A DNA stretch of 64,000 nucleotides from Burkholderia stabilis (lineage in GTDB: Bacteria > Pseudomonadota > Gammaproteobacteria > Burkholderiales > Burkholderiaceae), in assembly GCF_001742165.1 (NCBI RefSeq), contig NZ_CP016443.1:124001-188000 (forward strand). Reading direction: 5' to 3'. The position numbers and the translations under genes are program-made. The notes beneath the pieces are model-generated. The model ran no database searches, was not told the DNA's origin, and saw nothing but the letters and a program-made list of their open reading frames with translations. Positions 36,810-46,195 of the stretch are shown piece after piece. The number at the start of each line of letters is the position of its first letter. Position 1 is the stretch's first letter.

Positions 36810-36830
36810 TGCGCGGTAACGGATGACGCC

Positions 36831-36858
36831 GAAGGCCCGGCGCGCGCGCCGGGCCTTC
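36831..36858. terminator. strong hairpin after the permease
   Basis: Perfect 12-bp repeat GAAGGCCCGGCG / CGCCGGGCCTTC with a CGCG loop, 21 bp past the permease stop. No T-run. A second palindrome, GGCCGGCC twice (36891-36898 and 36907-36914), follows. Confidence 0.5.
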
Positions 36859-36970
36859 GCGTATGCGGCGCCGGCGGCGGCCCGATGGATGGCCGGCCAA
36901 TCATCAGGCCGGCCGATAGGACCGATCGGCGGATGCGACTTTATGTCGGCGGCCGGCGCGACTAGCATGG

Positions 36971-36983
36971 TTGAACCGATTCA
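36971..36983. promoter_or_regulatory. candidate IclR half-operator upstream of soeA
   Basis: TTGAACCGATTCA matches 11 of 13 positions of TTGAAACGAATCA, the minus-strand reading of the xsc palindrome. It lies 50 bp before the soeA start codon. Confidence 0.35.
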
Positions 36984-37032
36984 CGGGTGCGCCCCGGCGG
37001 GGCGCGCCGTCATCCGCGAACGAGGACAGACG

Positions 37033-39969
37033 ATGGAACACCGGGCACGCGAGCGCGACGAGCAGGCCGAGATCAAGACGACGACGTGCTACATGTGCGC
37101 ATGCCGCTGCGGCATCCGCGTGCACCTGCGCGACGGCGAAGTGCGCTACATCGACGGCAATCCCGAGCATCCGCTGAACCAGGGTGTCATCTGCGCGAAA
37201 GGTTCGTCGGGAATCATGAAGCAGTATTCGCCCGCGCGGCTCACGCAGCCGCTGATGCGCAAGCCGGGCGCCGAGCGCGGCGACGCGCAGTTCGAGCCCG
37301 TATCGTGGGAAGTCGCGTTCGACGTGCTCGAAAAGCGGCTGTCGCACCTGCGCGCGACCGACCCGAAGCGTTTCGCGCTGTTCACCGGCCGCGACCAGAT
37401 GCAGGCGCTCACGGGCCTGTTCGCGAAGCAGTTCGGCACGCCGAACTATGCGGCGCACGGCGGGTTCTGCTCGGCCAACATGGCGGCCGGGATGATCTAC
37501 ACGATCGGCGGCTCGTTCTGGGAATTCGGCGGGCCCGATCTCGACAACGCGAAGCTGTTCTTCATGATCGGCACCGCGGAGGATCACCATTCGAATCCGC
37601 TGAAGATTGCGCTCGGCAAATTCAAGCGCGCGGGCGGCCGTTTCATCGCGATCAACCCGGTGCGCACCGGCTACGCGGCGATCGCCGACGAATGGATTCC
37701 GATCCGCCCCGGCACCGACGGCGCGCTGTTCATGGCGCTGATGCACGAGCTGATCGCGCGCGATGCGTTCGATCTCGAATTCGTGTCGCGCTTCACGAAC
37801 GCGGCCGAGCTGGTCGACCAGCGCGACGGCGCCGACACGTTCGGGCTGTTCGTGCGCGACGCCGGCGCGCCGGAGGTCAACGCGCTGTATCCGCAGAACC
37901 GGATGTGGTGGGACACGAAGACCCATCGCGCGGTGCTGCATCACACGGAAGGCACCGAGCCGGCGCTCGACGGCCGCTACACGCTCGACGACGGCACGCC
38001 CGTTGCGCCGTCGTTCACGCTGCTGCGCGAACAGGTGGCCGGATGCACGCCCGAATGGGCCGCCGACATCACCGGCATCGCGGCCGACACGATCCGCCGC
38101 CTGGCGCGCGAGATGGAGACGGTCGCGCGCGAGCAGGCGATCGAGCTGCCGGTGCGCTGGACCGATTCGTGGGGCAAGGAGCATGCGACGGTGAAGGGCG
38201 TGCCGATCGCGTTCCATGCGATGCGCGGGCTCGCCGCGCATTCGAACGGCTTCCAGACGATCCGCGCGCTCGCCGTGCTGATGTCGCTGCTCGGCACGAT
38301 CGACCGGCCGGGCGGCTTCCGGCACAAGGCGCCGTATCCGCGCGCGGTGCCGCCGTCGGCGAAACCGCCGAACGACCCGGCGCAGATCAAGCCGAACACG
38401 CCGCTCGCCACCGGCCCGCTCGGCTGGCCGGCGGGCCCCGAGGATCTGTTCATCCATCCGGACGGCACGCCCGCGCGGCTCGACAAGGCGTTCTCGTGGG
38501 AATACCCGCTCGCCGTGCACGGGCTCATGCATTCGGTCATCACCAACGCGTGGCGCGGCGACCCGTATCCGATCGACACGCTGCTGATCTTCATGGCCAA
38601 CATGGCGTGGAATTCGTCGATGAATACGACGGAAGTGCGCAAGATGCTGGTCGACAAGCGCGACGACGGCGAATACCGGATTCCGTTCCTGGTCGTGTGC
38701 GATGCGTTCGCGTCGGAGATGACCGCGTTCGCCGACCTGATCCTGCCCGACACGACCTACCTCGAACGTCACGACGTGATGTCGGTGCTCGACCGGCCGA
38801 TCTCCGAATTCGACGGGCCGGTCGACTCGGTGCGCGTGCCGGTCGTGCCGCCGACCGGCGAATGCAAGCCGTTCCAGGAAGTGCTGATCGAGCTCGCGAG
38901 TCGGCTGAAGTTTCCGGCTTTCACGACCGCGGACGGGCAGCGCAAGTACCGCGACTATCCGGATTTCGTCATCAACTTCCAGACCGCGCCGGAGTCGGGC
39001 ACCGGCTTTCTGATCGGCTGGCGCGGCAAGGACGGCGACAAGGCCGTCGTCGGCGAGCCGAACCCCGACCAGTGGAAGCGCTACGCGGAGAACAACTGCG
39101 TGTATCACCACCGGCTGCCGGAGCCGCTGCAGTACATGCGCAACTGCAACGGCCCGTACATGCAGTGGGCGGTCGACAACGGGATGCGCAAGTTCGGCGT
39201 GCCGATCGTGATCCAGCTCTACTCGGACGTGATGCAGAAATTCCGCCTCGCCGCGCAGGGCCGCACGTCGGGCCGCCAGCCGCCCGACCACCTGCGCGAG
39301 CGCATCGCGCGCTACTTCGATCCGCTGCCGTTCTGGCACCGGTCGCTCGAAAGCGGGCTGACCGATGCGAGCCGCTATCCGCTCGCGGCGATCACGCAGC
39401 GGCCGATGGCGATGTACCACTCGTGGGATTCGCAGAACGCATGGCTGCGGCAGATCCACGGCGAGAACCACCTGTTCGTGAACCCGCTGACGGCCGCCGC
39501 GCAGCAGATCGAGGACGGCGCGTGGATCTACGTCGAATCGCCGTGGGGCAAGGTGCGGTGCCGCGCGCGCTACAGCGAGGCCGTCGAGCCCGGCACCGTG
39601 TGGACCTGGAACGCGATCGGCAAGGCGGCCGGCGCATGGAACCTCGGCCCCTCCGCGGGCGAATCGCAGCGCGGCTTCCTGCTCAATCACGTGATTACCG
39701 ACGAGCTGCCGGATGCGGCGCGCGCGGGGGCGCGGATGTCGAACTCCGATCCGGTCACGGGGCAGGCCGGCTGGTACGACGTGCAGGTGCGGATCTATCC
39801 GGCCGAAGCCGATGCCGCGACGACGCTGCCGCAGTTCGCGCCGATGCCGGCGCTGCCGGGCACGCCCCGCGTGCTGCAGCGCGTGCAGGCGTATTTCGCG
39901 GGCACCGGCGCATTCGCCGCGCGGCTGCGGCGCGCGGCGGCAACCGGCCCGAAGTCTGACGATCGCTAA
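37033..39969 (+). CDS. soeA: molybdopterin oxidoreductase, sulfite dehydrogenase catalytic subunit SoeA
   Basis: 978 residues from ATG 37033 (GAGGACAG upstream). DMSO-reductase family: the N-terminal [4Fe-4S] site is Cys19, Cys22, Cys26 and Cys54, and Cys146 (GGFCSANMAAG) is the likely Mo ligand. There is no Tat signal, so the enzyme should face the cytoplasm, as known for SoeABC, which oxidises sulfite to sulfate and feeds quinone. Followed by a four-cluster ferredoxin subunit and a DmsC-type anchor. The nearby xsc releases sulfite, which makes this assignment strong. Other DMSO-reductase substrates remain formally possible. Confidence 0.85.
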   Translation: MEHRARERDEQAEIKTTTCYMCACRCGIRVHLRDGEVRYIDGNPEHPLNQGVICAKGSSGIMKQYSPARLTQPLMRKPGAERGDAQFEPVSWEVAFDVLEKRLSHLRATDPKRFALFTGRDQMQALTGLFAKQFGTPNYAAHGGFCSANMAAGMIYTIGGSFWEFGGPDLDNAKLFFMIGTAEDHHSNPLKIALGKFKRAGGRFIAINPVRTGYAAIADEWIPIRPGTDGALFMALMHELIARDAFDLEFVSRFTNAAELVDQRDGADTFGLFVRDAGAPEVNALYPQNRMWWDTKTHRAVLHHTEGTEPALDGRYTLDDGTPVAPSFTLLREQVAGCTPEWAADITGIAADTIRRLAREMETVAREQAIELPVRWTDSWGKEHATVKGVPIAFHAMRGLAAHSNGFQTIRALAVLMSLLGTIDRPGGFRHKAPYPRAVPPSAKPPNDPAQIKPNTPLATGPLGWPAGPEDLFIHPDGTPARLDKAFSWEYPLAVHGLMHSVITNAWRGDPYPIDTLLIFMANMAWNSSMNTTEVRKMLVDKRDDGEYRIPFLVVCDAFASEMTAFADLILPDTTYLERHDVMSVLDRPISEFDGPVDSVRVPVVPPTGECKPFQEVLIELASRLKFPAFTTADGQRKYRDYPDFVINFQTAPESGTGFLIGWRGKDGDKAVVGEPNPDQWKRYAENNCVYHHRLPEPLQYMRNCNGPYMQWAVDNGMRKFGVPIVIQLYSDVMQKFRLAAQGRTSGRQPPDHLRERIARYFDPLPFWHRSLESGLTDASRYPLAAITQRPMAMYHSWDSQNAWLRQIHGENHLFVNPLTAAAQQIEDGAWIYVESPWGKVRCRARYSEAVEPGTVWTWNAIGKAAGAWNLGPSAGESQRGFLLNHVITDELPDAARAGARMSNSDPVTGQAGWYDVQVRIYPAEADAATTLPQFAPMPALPGTPRVLQRVQAYFAGTGAFAARLRRAAATGPKSDDR

Positions 39970-39985
39970 TCGAAGGAGCACAACC

Positions 39986-40732
39986 ATGACCCAGATGGCC
40001 CTCGTCATCGACCTGAACGTGTGCGTCGGCTGCCATGCCTGCGTGACGAGTTGCAAGGAATGGAACACGTCGGGCGAGGCCGGCAGCCTCGCCGACCTGC
40101 GCCCGTACGACGACGACCCGTCCGGCACGTTCTTCAACCGCGTGCAGACGTATGAAGCCGGCGTGTTCCCGATGACCGACACGATCCACTTCCCGAAGTC
40201 GTGCCTGCACTGCGAGGACCCGCCGTGCGTGCCCGTCTGCCCGACCGGCGCGAGCTACAAGCGCAAGTCGGACGGGATCGTGCTGGTCGACTACGACAAG
40301 TGCATCGGCTGCAAGTACTGCGCATGGGCGTGCCCGTACGGCGCGCGCGAGCTCGACGAAGGCCGCAAGGAGATGACGAAGTGCACGCTGTGCGCGGATC
40401 GCATCGACAACGAAGCGCTGCCCGAGCGCGACCGCAAGCCGGCCTGCGTGCTCGCGTGCCCGACCTCGGCGCGGCTGTTCGGCGACGTGCACGATCCCGA
40501 GTCGGACGTGTCGCGCGCGATTCGCGAGCGCGGCGGTTATGCGCTGATGCCCGAATGGGGCACGCGGCCGTCGAACCACTACCTGCCGCGCGTGAAGACC
40601 GAAGCGTCGTGCGGGTGCGGCAGCGGCGGCGGATGCGGCAGCACGTCGGGCGGCCGCGACGCAGACGAATCGTTCGAGTCGCGCGCCGCACGCGGCGACA
40701 TCGATCTCGTTTCGCTCGCGACGCAGCGCTGA
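39986..40732 (+). CDS. soeB: SoeB iron-sulfur electron-transfer subunit
   Basis: 248 residues from ATG 39986 (GAAGGAGC upstream), 16 bp after soeA. Four ferredoxin-like Cys groups: CVGCHACVTSC, CLHCEDPPCVPVC, CIGCKYCAWAC and CTLC...CVLAC, enough for four [4Fe-4S] clusters carrying electrons from SoeA to SoeC. The C-terminal tail carries an additional Cys/Gly-rich patch (SCGCGSGGGCGS, about residues 209-220) outside the known clusters. No export signal. Confidence 0.88.
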   Translation: MTQMALVIDLNVCVGCHACVTSCKEWNTSGEAGSLADLRPYDDDPSGTFFNRVQTYEAGVFPMTDTIHFPKSCLHCEDPPCVPVCPTGASYKRKSDGIVLVDYDKCIGCKYCAWACPYGARELDEGRKEMTKCTLCADRIDNEALPERDRKPACVLACPTSARLFGDVHDPESDVSRAIRERGGYALMPEWGTRPSNHYLPRVKTEASCGCGSGGGCGSTSGGRDADESFESRAARGDIDLVSLATQR

Positions 40733-40769
40733 GCGCAGCGACTTTCATTCAGAACCATACGGAGTTCCC

Positions 40770-41717
40770 ATGCGCCCAGCCTTTTCGGTCGTTTTTCTCA
40801 CCACGCTGTGCGGCGCCGCACAGGGCCTGCTGCTGACGCTCGTGATCGTCGAGGCGCTGGCGCGGCTGGCCGGCGTCGACGTGGCCGCCGCGTTCTACGT
40901 GACCGGCGCCGCGCTGTCGGTGGCGCTCGGCGTGCTCGGCCTGTTCGCGTCGTTCTTCCATCTCGGCCACCCCGAGCGCGCGTGGCGCGCGATCGCGATG
41001 TGGCGCACGTCGTGGCTGTCGCGCGAATGCATCGCGCTGCCGGTGTTTCTCGCGTGCGCATTCGCGTATGGCGCCGCGCACGCGTTCGGCTGGCCCGGCA
41101 CGCTGCTGATCGGGGCGGTGGGGGCGCTTGCGAGCGTCGCGCTGTTCGTGTGCACCGCGATGATCTACGCGTGCCTGCGGTTCCTGCAGGAATGGGCGAG
41201 CCCGCTGACGCTCGTGAACTTCGTGCTGCTCGGCTGCGCGTCCGGCTGCACGCTTGCCACGGCCTGCGCCGCATGGCTCGCGCCGTCGCTGGTCGGCCGG
41301 CTCGCGGCGGCCGCCTGCGTGCTGACGCTCGCGGGTTGTGCGACGCGGCTCGCATCGCTCGCGCGCAACGCGCGGCTGCGGCCGAAGTCGACCGTGCAAA
41401 GCGCGACGGGTATCCGCAACGCGAAGGTCGAGCAGAAGTCGCGCGGCTTCACGGCCAGCGCGTTCAACACGCGGGAGTTTTTCCACGGGCAGGGCAACGG
41501 CACGTTGCGCGCCGTGAAGGCCGGTTTCCTGATCGGCGCGTTCGCGGTGCCGTTCGTGCTGACCGGTGCGGGTGCGCTCGCGCCGACGTCGGCCGCGGCG
41601 GCCGTCGCGCTCGGCGCGGCGTTCCTGATCCAGTATGCAGGGCTGGTCGCGGAGCGCTGGTTCTTCTTCGCGGATGCGCGGCATCCGCAGAACATCTACT
41701 ACCAGCGCGCGTCATGA
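40770..41717 (+). CDS. soeC: SoeC membrane anchor subunit (DmsC/NrfD-like)
   Basis: 315 residues, about eight membrane helices, starting at ATG 40770 (GGAG upstream), 37 bp after soeB. DmsC-like helices with the loop FHLGHPERAWRAIAMWRTSWLSRE, where such anchors bind quinone, and a late hydrophilic loop (KSTVQSATGIRNAKVEQKSRGF). It should hold SoeAB on the inner face of the cytoplasmic membrane and pass electrons to ubiquinone. Convergent with the second IclR gene, 26 bp apart. Confidence 0.85.
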   Translation: MRPAFSVVFLTTLCGAAQGLLLTLVIVEALARLAGVDVAAAFYVTGAALSVALGVLGLFASFFHLGHPERAWRAIAMWRTSWLSRECIALPVFLACAFAYGAAHAFGWPGTLLIGAVGALASVALFVCTAMIYACLRFLQEWASPLTLVNFVLLGCASGCTLATACAAWLAPSLVGRLAAAACVLTLAGCATRLASLARNARLRPKSTVQSATGIRNAKVEQKSRGFTASAFNTREFFHGQGNGTLRAVKAGFLIGAFAVPFVLTGAGALAPTSAAAAVALGAAFLIQYAGLVAERWFFFADARHPQNIYYQRAS

Positions 41718-41743
41718 CGATGCGTGCGCGCCGCCGCGCTGCG

Positions 41744-42496
41744 CTAGAAGGTTTGCGCGAGCGCGCGGGCCGCTTCCTGCAGGCGCGGCACGCAGTCGAG
41801 CAGACGCGACAGCGGCGCGCGCGACACGGGCGCATGGACGGCCACCGCCGCGATGCACGCGCCGTCGTCGCCGACGATCGGCGCGGCGATGCACACGATG
41901 CCCGCGACGAATTCCTCGTTGTCGATCGCGACACCCTTGTGCGCGGTGCGGTCGAGTTCGGCTTCGAGGAGTTCCGGGTCGGAGATCGTGTTCGGCGTAT
42001 GGCGCGGCAGCGCCATCGCGCGCACCAGCGCCGCGCGTTCGTCGCTCGGCAGCAGTGCGAGCAGCAGCTTGCCGCTGGCGCTGCAGTGCGCGGGCACGCG
42101 CGAGCCGGGCTTCAGGTCGAGCCGCAGCGGCCAGTCGGCCTCGACGCGGTCGAGATAGACGACGTCGGTGTCGTGCAGCGCGGTCAGGTTGCAGGTTTCG
42201 CCGAGATCGGCGACGAGCCGTTCGAGGATCGCATGACGCAGCCGGCGCGCGCCCGCATGCAGCATCACGCCGGTGCCGAGCCGCGCGAGACGCGGGCCGA
42301 TCGCGTAGGCGTTCTTGCGGCCCGGCTCGCGGATCACGAGGCCGCCGGCTTCGAGCGACGCGAGCATCCGGTGCAGCGACGCTTTCGGAATATCGACTTC
42401 GCGCGCGAGATCGGCGAGCGACACGGCATCGCCGGCCTGGACGAGATGTTCGAGCAGCGCGAAGGCGCGCAGCGTGGGCGTATCCGCGGGAAGCAT
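41744..42496 (-). CDS. IclR-family regulator (second in the sulfonate region)
   Basis: 250 residues. HTH about 15-65 (LLEHLVQAGDAVSLADLAREVDIPKASLHRMLASLEAGG), effector domain with VADLGETCNLTALHDTDVVYLDRVE and GVAIDNEEFVAGIVCIAAPI. Closely resembles IseR in layout, likely a paralogue. Divergent from the cobS-like gene, with the perfect palindrome GGAACGAATCGTTCC in between. TACAAT on the minus strand (42527-42532) is a good -10 for it. Confidence 0.88.
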   Translation of the reverse strand: MLPADTPTLRAFALLEHLVQAGDAVSLADLAREVDIPKASLHRMLASLEAGGLVIREPGRKNAYAIGPRLARLGTGVMLHAGARRLRHAILERLVADLGETCNLTALHDTDVVYLDRVEADWPLRLDLKPGSRVPAHCSASGKLLLALLPSDERAALVRAMALPRHTPNTISDPELLEAELDRTAHKGVAIDNEEFVAGIVCIAAPIVGDDGACIAAVAVHAPVSRAPLSRLLDCVPRLQEAARALAQTF

Positions 42497-42600
42497 GTCG
42501 GGCGTTCCGGAAACTGGACTGCGGCCATTGTACCGAACGGCCCGGCAGGCCGGCCGCGCGGGGCGTGCGCCCGGCCGGGTCGGCCCGAATTCTCCGCAAC

Positions 42601-42615
42601 GGAACGAATCGTTCC
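42601..42615. promoter_or_regulatory. perfect IclR-type palindrome before the cobS-like gene
   Basis: GGAACGA-A-TCGTTCC, 15 bp, perfectly symmetrical. 88 bp before the cobS-like start and 105 bp before the IclR start. Closely related to GGAACGTCTTGTTCC in front of xsc (12 of 15 identical). Confidence 0.6.
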
Positions 42616-42688
42616 ATCAACATGACCGGCGCGGGCGGTGTCGATCGATGCCCGCGCAACCAATATGCAACGACAGGAGCGCAACGCA

Positions 42689-43675
42689 ATGGATGGGGTG
42701 GCGAACAAGCCGGACTGGATGGTGTCGGTCCGCGAACGGTTCGGGTTCGATTCGGACCTGATGGTGCCCGCGTTCAGCGTGCGCGACGATCACGTGCCGG
42801 ATGTGGACGACGCATACCGCTTCAACCCGGACGTGACGCTCGCGATCCTCGCGGGTTTCGCGCGCAACCGCCGGGTGCTCGTGCAGGGCATGCACGGCAC
42901 CGGCAAGTCGACGCATATCGAGCAGGTCGCCGCGCGCCTGAACTGGCCGTGCGTGCGCGTGAACCTCGACGGCCACATCAGCCGGCTCGACCTCGTCGGC
43001 AAGGATGCGATCGTCGTGCGCGACGACGTGCAGGTGACCGAGTTCCAGGAAGGGATCGTGCCGTGGGCGCTGCAGCGCCCGGTCGCGCTGATCTTCGACG
43101 AATACGACGCGGGGCGGCCCGACGTGATGTTCGTGATCCAGCGGATTCTGGAGCGCGACGGCAAGTTCACGCTGCTCGACCAGAACCGCGTGATCCATCC
43201 GCATCCGTCGTTCCGGCTGTTCGCGACCGCGAACACGGTCGGGCTCGGCAACCTGAACGGGCTCTATCACGGCACGCAGATGCTCAACCACGCGCAGATG
43301 GACCGCTGGAACGTGGTCGCGACGCTCGACTACCTGCCGCGCGACGAGGAGATCGGCATCGTGCGCGCGCGTGTGCCGGAACTCGCGGACGAAGCCGGCC
43401 GCCCGCTGCTCGAATCGATGGTGAGCGTTGCCGAGCTGACGCGCAACGGCTTCGCGACCGGCGACCTGTCGACGCTGATGTCGCCGCGCACCGTCATCAA
43501 CTGGGCCGAGAACTGCCAGATTTTCCGCGATCCGGCGCTCGCGTTCCGGCTCACGTTCCTGAACAAATGCGACGACGCCGAGCGGCCGGTCGTCGCCGAG
43601 TATTACCAGCGCTGTTTCGGCGAGGAACTGGCGGTGGCGTCGCGCGCCGGCGGCGAGCCGGGAGCGGGGCGGTGA
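42689..43675 (+). CDS. cobS: CobS-like AAA+ ATPase
   Basis: 328 residues from ATG 42689 (ACAGGAGCG upstream). Walker A GMHGTGKS (67-74), Walker B VALIFDEYDAG (about 132-142), sensor 1 FATANTVGLGN, and the CobS-specific YHGTQMLNHAQMDRWN segment. CobS with CobT forms the AAA+/VWA module of aerobic cobalt chelatase, working with CobN, which is not here. Similar MoxR/VWA pairs mature other metalloenzymes. Operon with the CobT-like gene (GTGA overlap) and an IclR operator upstream suggest a role linked to sulfonate use. Genuine cobalamin function cannot be excluded. Confidence 0.82.
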   Translation: MDGVANKPDWMVSVRERFGFDSDLMVPAFSVRDDHVPDVDDAYRFNPDVTLAILAGFARNRRVLVQGMHGTGKSTHIEQVAARLNWPCVRVNLDGHISRLDLVGKDAIVVRDDVQVTEFQEGIVPWALQRPVALIFDEYDAGRPDVMFVIQRILERDGKFTLLDQNRVIHPHPSFRLFATANTVGLGNLNGLYHGTQMLNHAQMDRWNVVATLDYLPRDEEIGIVRARVPELADEAGRPLLESMVSVAELTRNGFATGDLSTLMSPRTVINWAENCQIFRDPALAFRLTFLNKCDDAERPVVAEYYQRCFGEELAVASRAGGEPGAGR

Positions 43676-45393
43676 GCGCCGATCGCGACGCCGCGCGCCG
43701 CGCGTCGGTGCGCGAAGCGCTGGGCGCGTCGACCGTGCGCGCGCTGACGCGCGATCCGGCCTTGCATTACCGCGCCGGCCGCGTGTGCCGCGATTTGCGG
43801 CCGCTGCCGATCCATGCGCCGCATCTGCGCGCGCAGGCGGCCGACGACGATATCGCATCGTGGCGCGGCGCGGCCGATGGCGCTGCGCTGCGCATCCTGC
43901 ATTCCGATGCCGACCTGCATCGCGCGCGCCTGGGCGACGATCCGGTCGAACGCGTGCTGTTCGAAATGCTCGAGCAACTGCGCTGCGAATCGCTGGCGCC
44001 GCCGGCGATGCGCGGCGTCGTGCAGAACCTGCGCCATCGCTTCGAAACCTGGTCGCGCGCGTTTCACCGGTCGGGGCAGGCCGATACGCACGTGGGGATT
44101 CTCGTGTACACGGTCGCGCAGATCGCCTGGTCGCGGCTGTCGGGTTGGCCCGTGCTCGACGAAACGGAAGACCTGATCGAAGCGTCGCGCGCGGCGATCG
44201 TGCCCGAGATCGGCATGCAGCTCGCCGGGCTGCGGCGCTGCCGGCACGATCAGCGCGAATTTGCCGCGCATGCGCTGGCGCTCGCGCAATGCATCGCGGC
44301 GATGATCCGCGCGGCGCGCGCGGCCGTCGTCGACCCGGAAGCGGACGATGCGCGCGAACCCGACGACGCGCTGACGAATTTCTCGCTGTGGGTCGATTTC
44401 GACGACACGGGCATCGACCTGCCGGCGCTCGTGGAGACCGGCGACAGCGTCGTGCTGCACGGCAGCGATGCAACCTATCGCGCGTACACGACGCGCTACG
44501 ACCGCGAGCTGCGGCCGGCCGTGCAGATTCGCGCGGCGTTGCTGCGCGAGTATCGCGACCGGCTCGACGCGCAGGTCGCCGCGCAGCGGATCAACGTCAC
44601 GCGGCTGGCGGGCGTGCTGCGCGCGGCGCTCGTCGTGCCGCAGGCCGACGGCTGGTCGTTCGGCGAGGAGCATGGGCGGCTCGACGGCCGCCGGCTCGCG
44701 CAGCTCGTCAGTTCGCCGGCCGAGCGTCGGCTGTTCCGGCTGGAGCGCGTGAAGCCGCACGCGGACTGCGCGCTCGCATTCCTGATCGACTGCTCCGGTT
44801 CGATGAAGGCGTGGATCGACGGCGTCGCGCTGATGGTCGACACGCTCGCGCGCGCGGGCGACGCGGCGGGCCTCGCGACCGAAGTGCTCGGCTTCACGAC
44901 GCTCGCATGGAACGGCGGCCGCGCGCGGCAGGACTGGCTCGCGCGCGGCAAGCCGCGCCATCCGGGGCGGCTCAACGAAACCGGTCATCTCGTGTTCAAG
45001 GACGCGGACACGCGGTGGCGGCACGCGCGCACGGGCATTGCCGCGTTGTTCAAGGCCGACCTGTTCCGCGAAGGCATCGACGGCGAAGCGGTCGAATGGG
45101 CATGCGCGCGGCTCGCGGCGCGGCCGGAGGCGCGGCGGATTCTCGTCGTGATCTCGGACGGCAGCCCGATGGATGGCGCGACCGCGCTCGCGAACGATCC
45201 GTACTACCTCGACAACCATCTGAAGCAGGTCGTCGCGCGCCAGGAGGCGGCCGGCCGCGTCGAAATCCTCGGGCTCGGCGTCGGGCTCGATCTCGGCCCG
45301 TACTACCGGCACCGGCTCGCGATCGATCTCGCATCGGCGCCGGACATGAAGCGGCTCGTCGAAATCGCCGGCTGGATCGGCGCGCGGCGATGA
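43672..45393 (+). CDS. cobT: CobT-like VWA-domain protein
   Basis: 573 residues, GTG 43672 overlapping the cobS-like stop (GTGA). The N-terminal helical part, about 1-330, resembles CobT; the C-terminal von Willebrand A domain begins near residue 362 (LAFLIDCSGSMK) with an intact MIDAS DxSxS. This binds Mg2+ and, in chelatases, couples AAA+ movement to the target enzyme. Somewhat shorter than classical CobT (about 630). Partner of the preceding ATPase. Convergent with the tauE-like gene. Confidence 0.8.
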   Translation: MSADRDAARRASVREALGASTVRALTRDPALHYRAGRVCRDLRPLPIHAPHLRAQAADDDIASWRGAADGAALRILHSDADLHRARLGDDPVERVLFEMLEQLRCESLAPPAMRGVVQNLRHRFETWSRAFHRSGQADTHVGILVYTVAQIAWSRLSGWPVLDETEDLIEASRAAIVPEIGMQLAGLRRCRHDQREFAAHALALAQCIAAMIRAARAAVVDPEADDAREPDDALTNFSLWVDFDDTGIDLPALVETGDSVVLHGSDATYRAYTTRYDRELRPAVQIRAALLREYRDRLDAQVAAQRINVTRLAGVLRAALVVPQADGWSFGEEHGRLDGRRLAQLVSSPAERRLFRLERVKPHADCALAFLIDCSGSMKAWIDGVALMVDTLARAGDAAGLATEVLGFTTLAWNGGRARQDWLARGKPRHPGRLNETGHLVFKDADTRWRHARTGIAALFKADLFREGIDGEAVEWACARLAARPEARRILVVISDGSPMDGATALANDPYYLDNHLKQVVARQEAAGRVEILGLGVGLDLGPYYRHRLAIDLASAPDMKRLVEIAGWIGARR

Positions 45394-45427
45394 ATGTGTG
45401 GAGCCGGGCAGTGAAGCCGAATGCGGA

Positions 45428-46195
45428 TCAGGCCCGGTGCAGCAGCGGCGGCAGCGAGGTTGCGATCAGCCCGACGCCGATCGCCATCAGCACGCCGAAC
45501 GCGAGCCGGCGCGTCGCGACGGGCGACAGCGGCGGCGGGTAATGGCGCGCGGCGATCGTCATCAGCATCACGACCGGCGTGGCCAGCGCCGCCAGCAGCC
45601 AGATGTCGCGATCGAGCTGGCCTTCGCACGCGCTGTACAGCACGCGCGTGGCCGAGGTCGTCGTGAACAGCACGATCAGCGCGCAGCGGATCTGCACGAG
45701 CGTCAGCGGTTGCCGGTAGAACTGGAAGATCAGCGGCGGCCCCGACACGCCGAACATCCCGCTCAGCAAGCCGCCGAACAGGCCGCTGACGAAGAAGCTG
45801 CGGTTGTCCGAGCGTTCGGTCAGCGGTGTCGGGCGCAGCGCCGCGCTCAGGCCGCCGTACAGCACGACCGCGCCGAGGATCAATTGCAGCAGGTCGGCCG
45901 CCGAGCGGCTCAGGCATTCGAGCAGCAGCACGCCGGCGACGACCGACGGCAGGATGCCGAGCGTCGCCGCGCCGACCGCGCGCCAGTCGATGTGATGCAG
46001 CCGGCCCGGCAGCGCGGTCGCGCCGTTCGCGAGCGACACGATGCTCATCAGCGTGGCAACGGTCGCGAGCGGCGCGAGCCCGAGCCCGCTCGTCGCGCCC
46101 ATCACGATCATCCCGAGCCCGAAGCCGGTCACGGTCTGGAAATAGCTGCCGGCGCCGATCACCGCGATCAGGATCGCCAGTTTGTCGGCCGTCAT
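45428..46195 (-). CDS. tauE: TauE/SafE-type (TSUP) anion exporter, probable sulfite export
   Basis: 255 residues, eight predicted helices in two homologous halves, each with the GxGFGxGxI / GxFGVSGPPL-type motif (GFGLGMIVMG near residue 25, GMFGVSGPPLIFQF near 148). Family members linked to xsc in other bacteria export sulfite. Its ATG overlaps the pta stop (ATGA, 46192-46195), so it is translationally coupled to the sulfoacetaldehyde pathway. It would release excess sulfite that SoeABC does not oxidise. Confidence 0.78.
   Translation of the reverse strand: MTADKLAILIAVIGAGSYFQTVTGFGLGMIVMGATSGLGLAPLATVATLMSIVSLANGATALPGRLHHIDWRAVGAATLGILPSVVAGVLLLECLSRSAADLLQLILGAVVLYGGLSAALRPTPLTERSDNRSFFVSGLFGGLLSGMFGVSGPPLIFQFYRQPLTLVQIRCALIVLFTTTSATRVLYSACEGQLDRDIWLLAALATPVVMLMTIAARHYPPPLSPVATRRLAFGVLMAIGVGLIATSLPPLLHRA

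Noticed and set aside
36891..36914. GGCCGGCC pair as an attachment site or IS end
   Set aside because: Short self-complementary GC palindromes are frequent in this genome and no transposase or target duplication is present.
42689..45393. Straight call as cobalamin cobaltochelatase genes
   Set aside because: Family match is good, but no cobN or cob gene is nearby and the regulatory site links them to sulfonate genes, so the role is left open.
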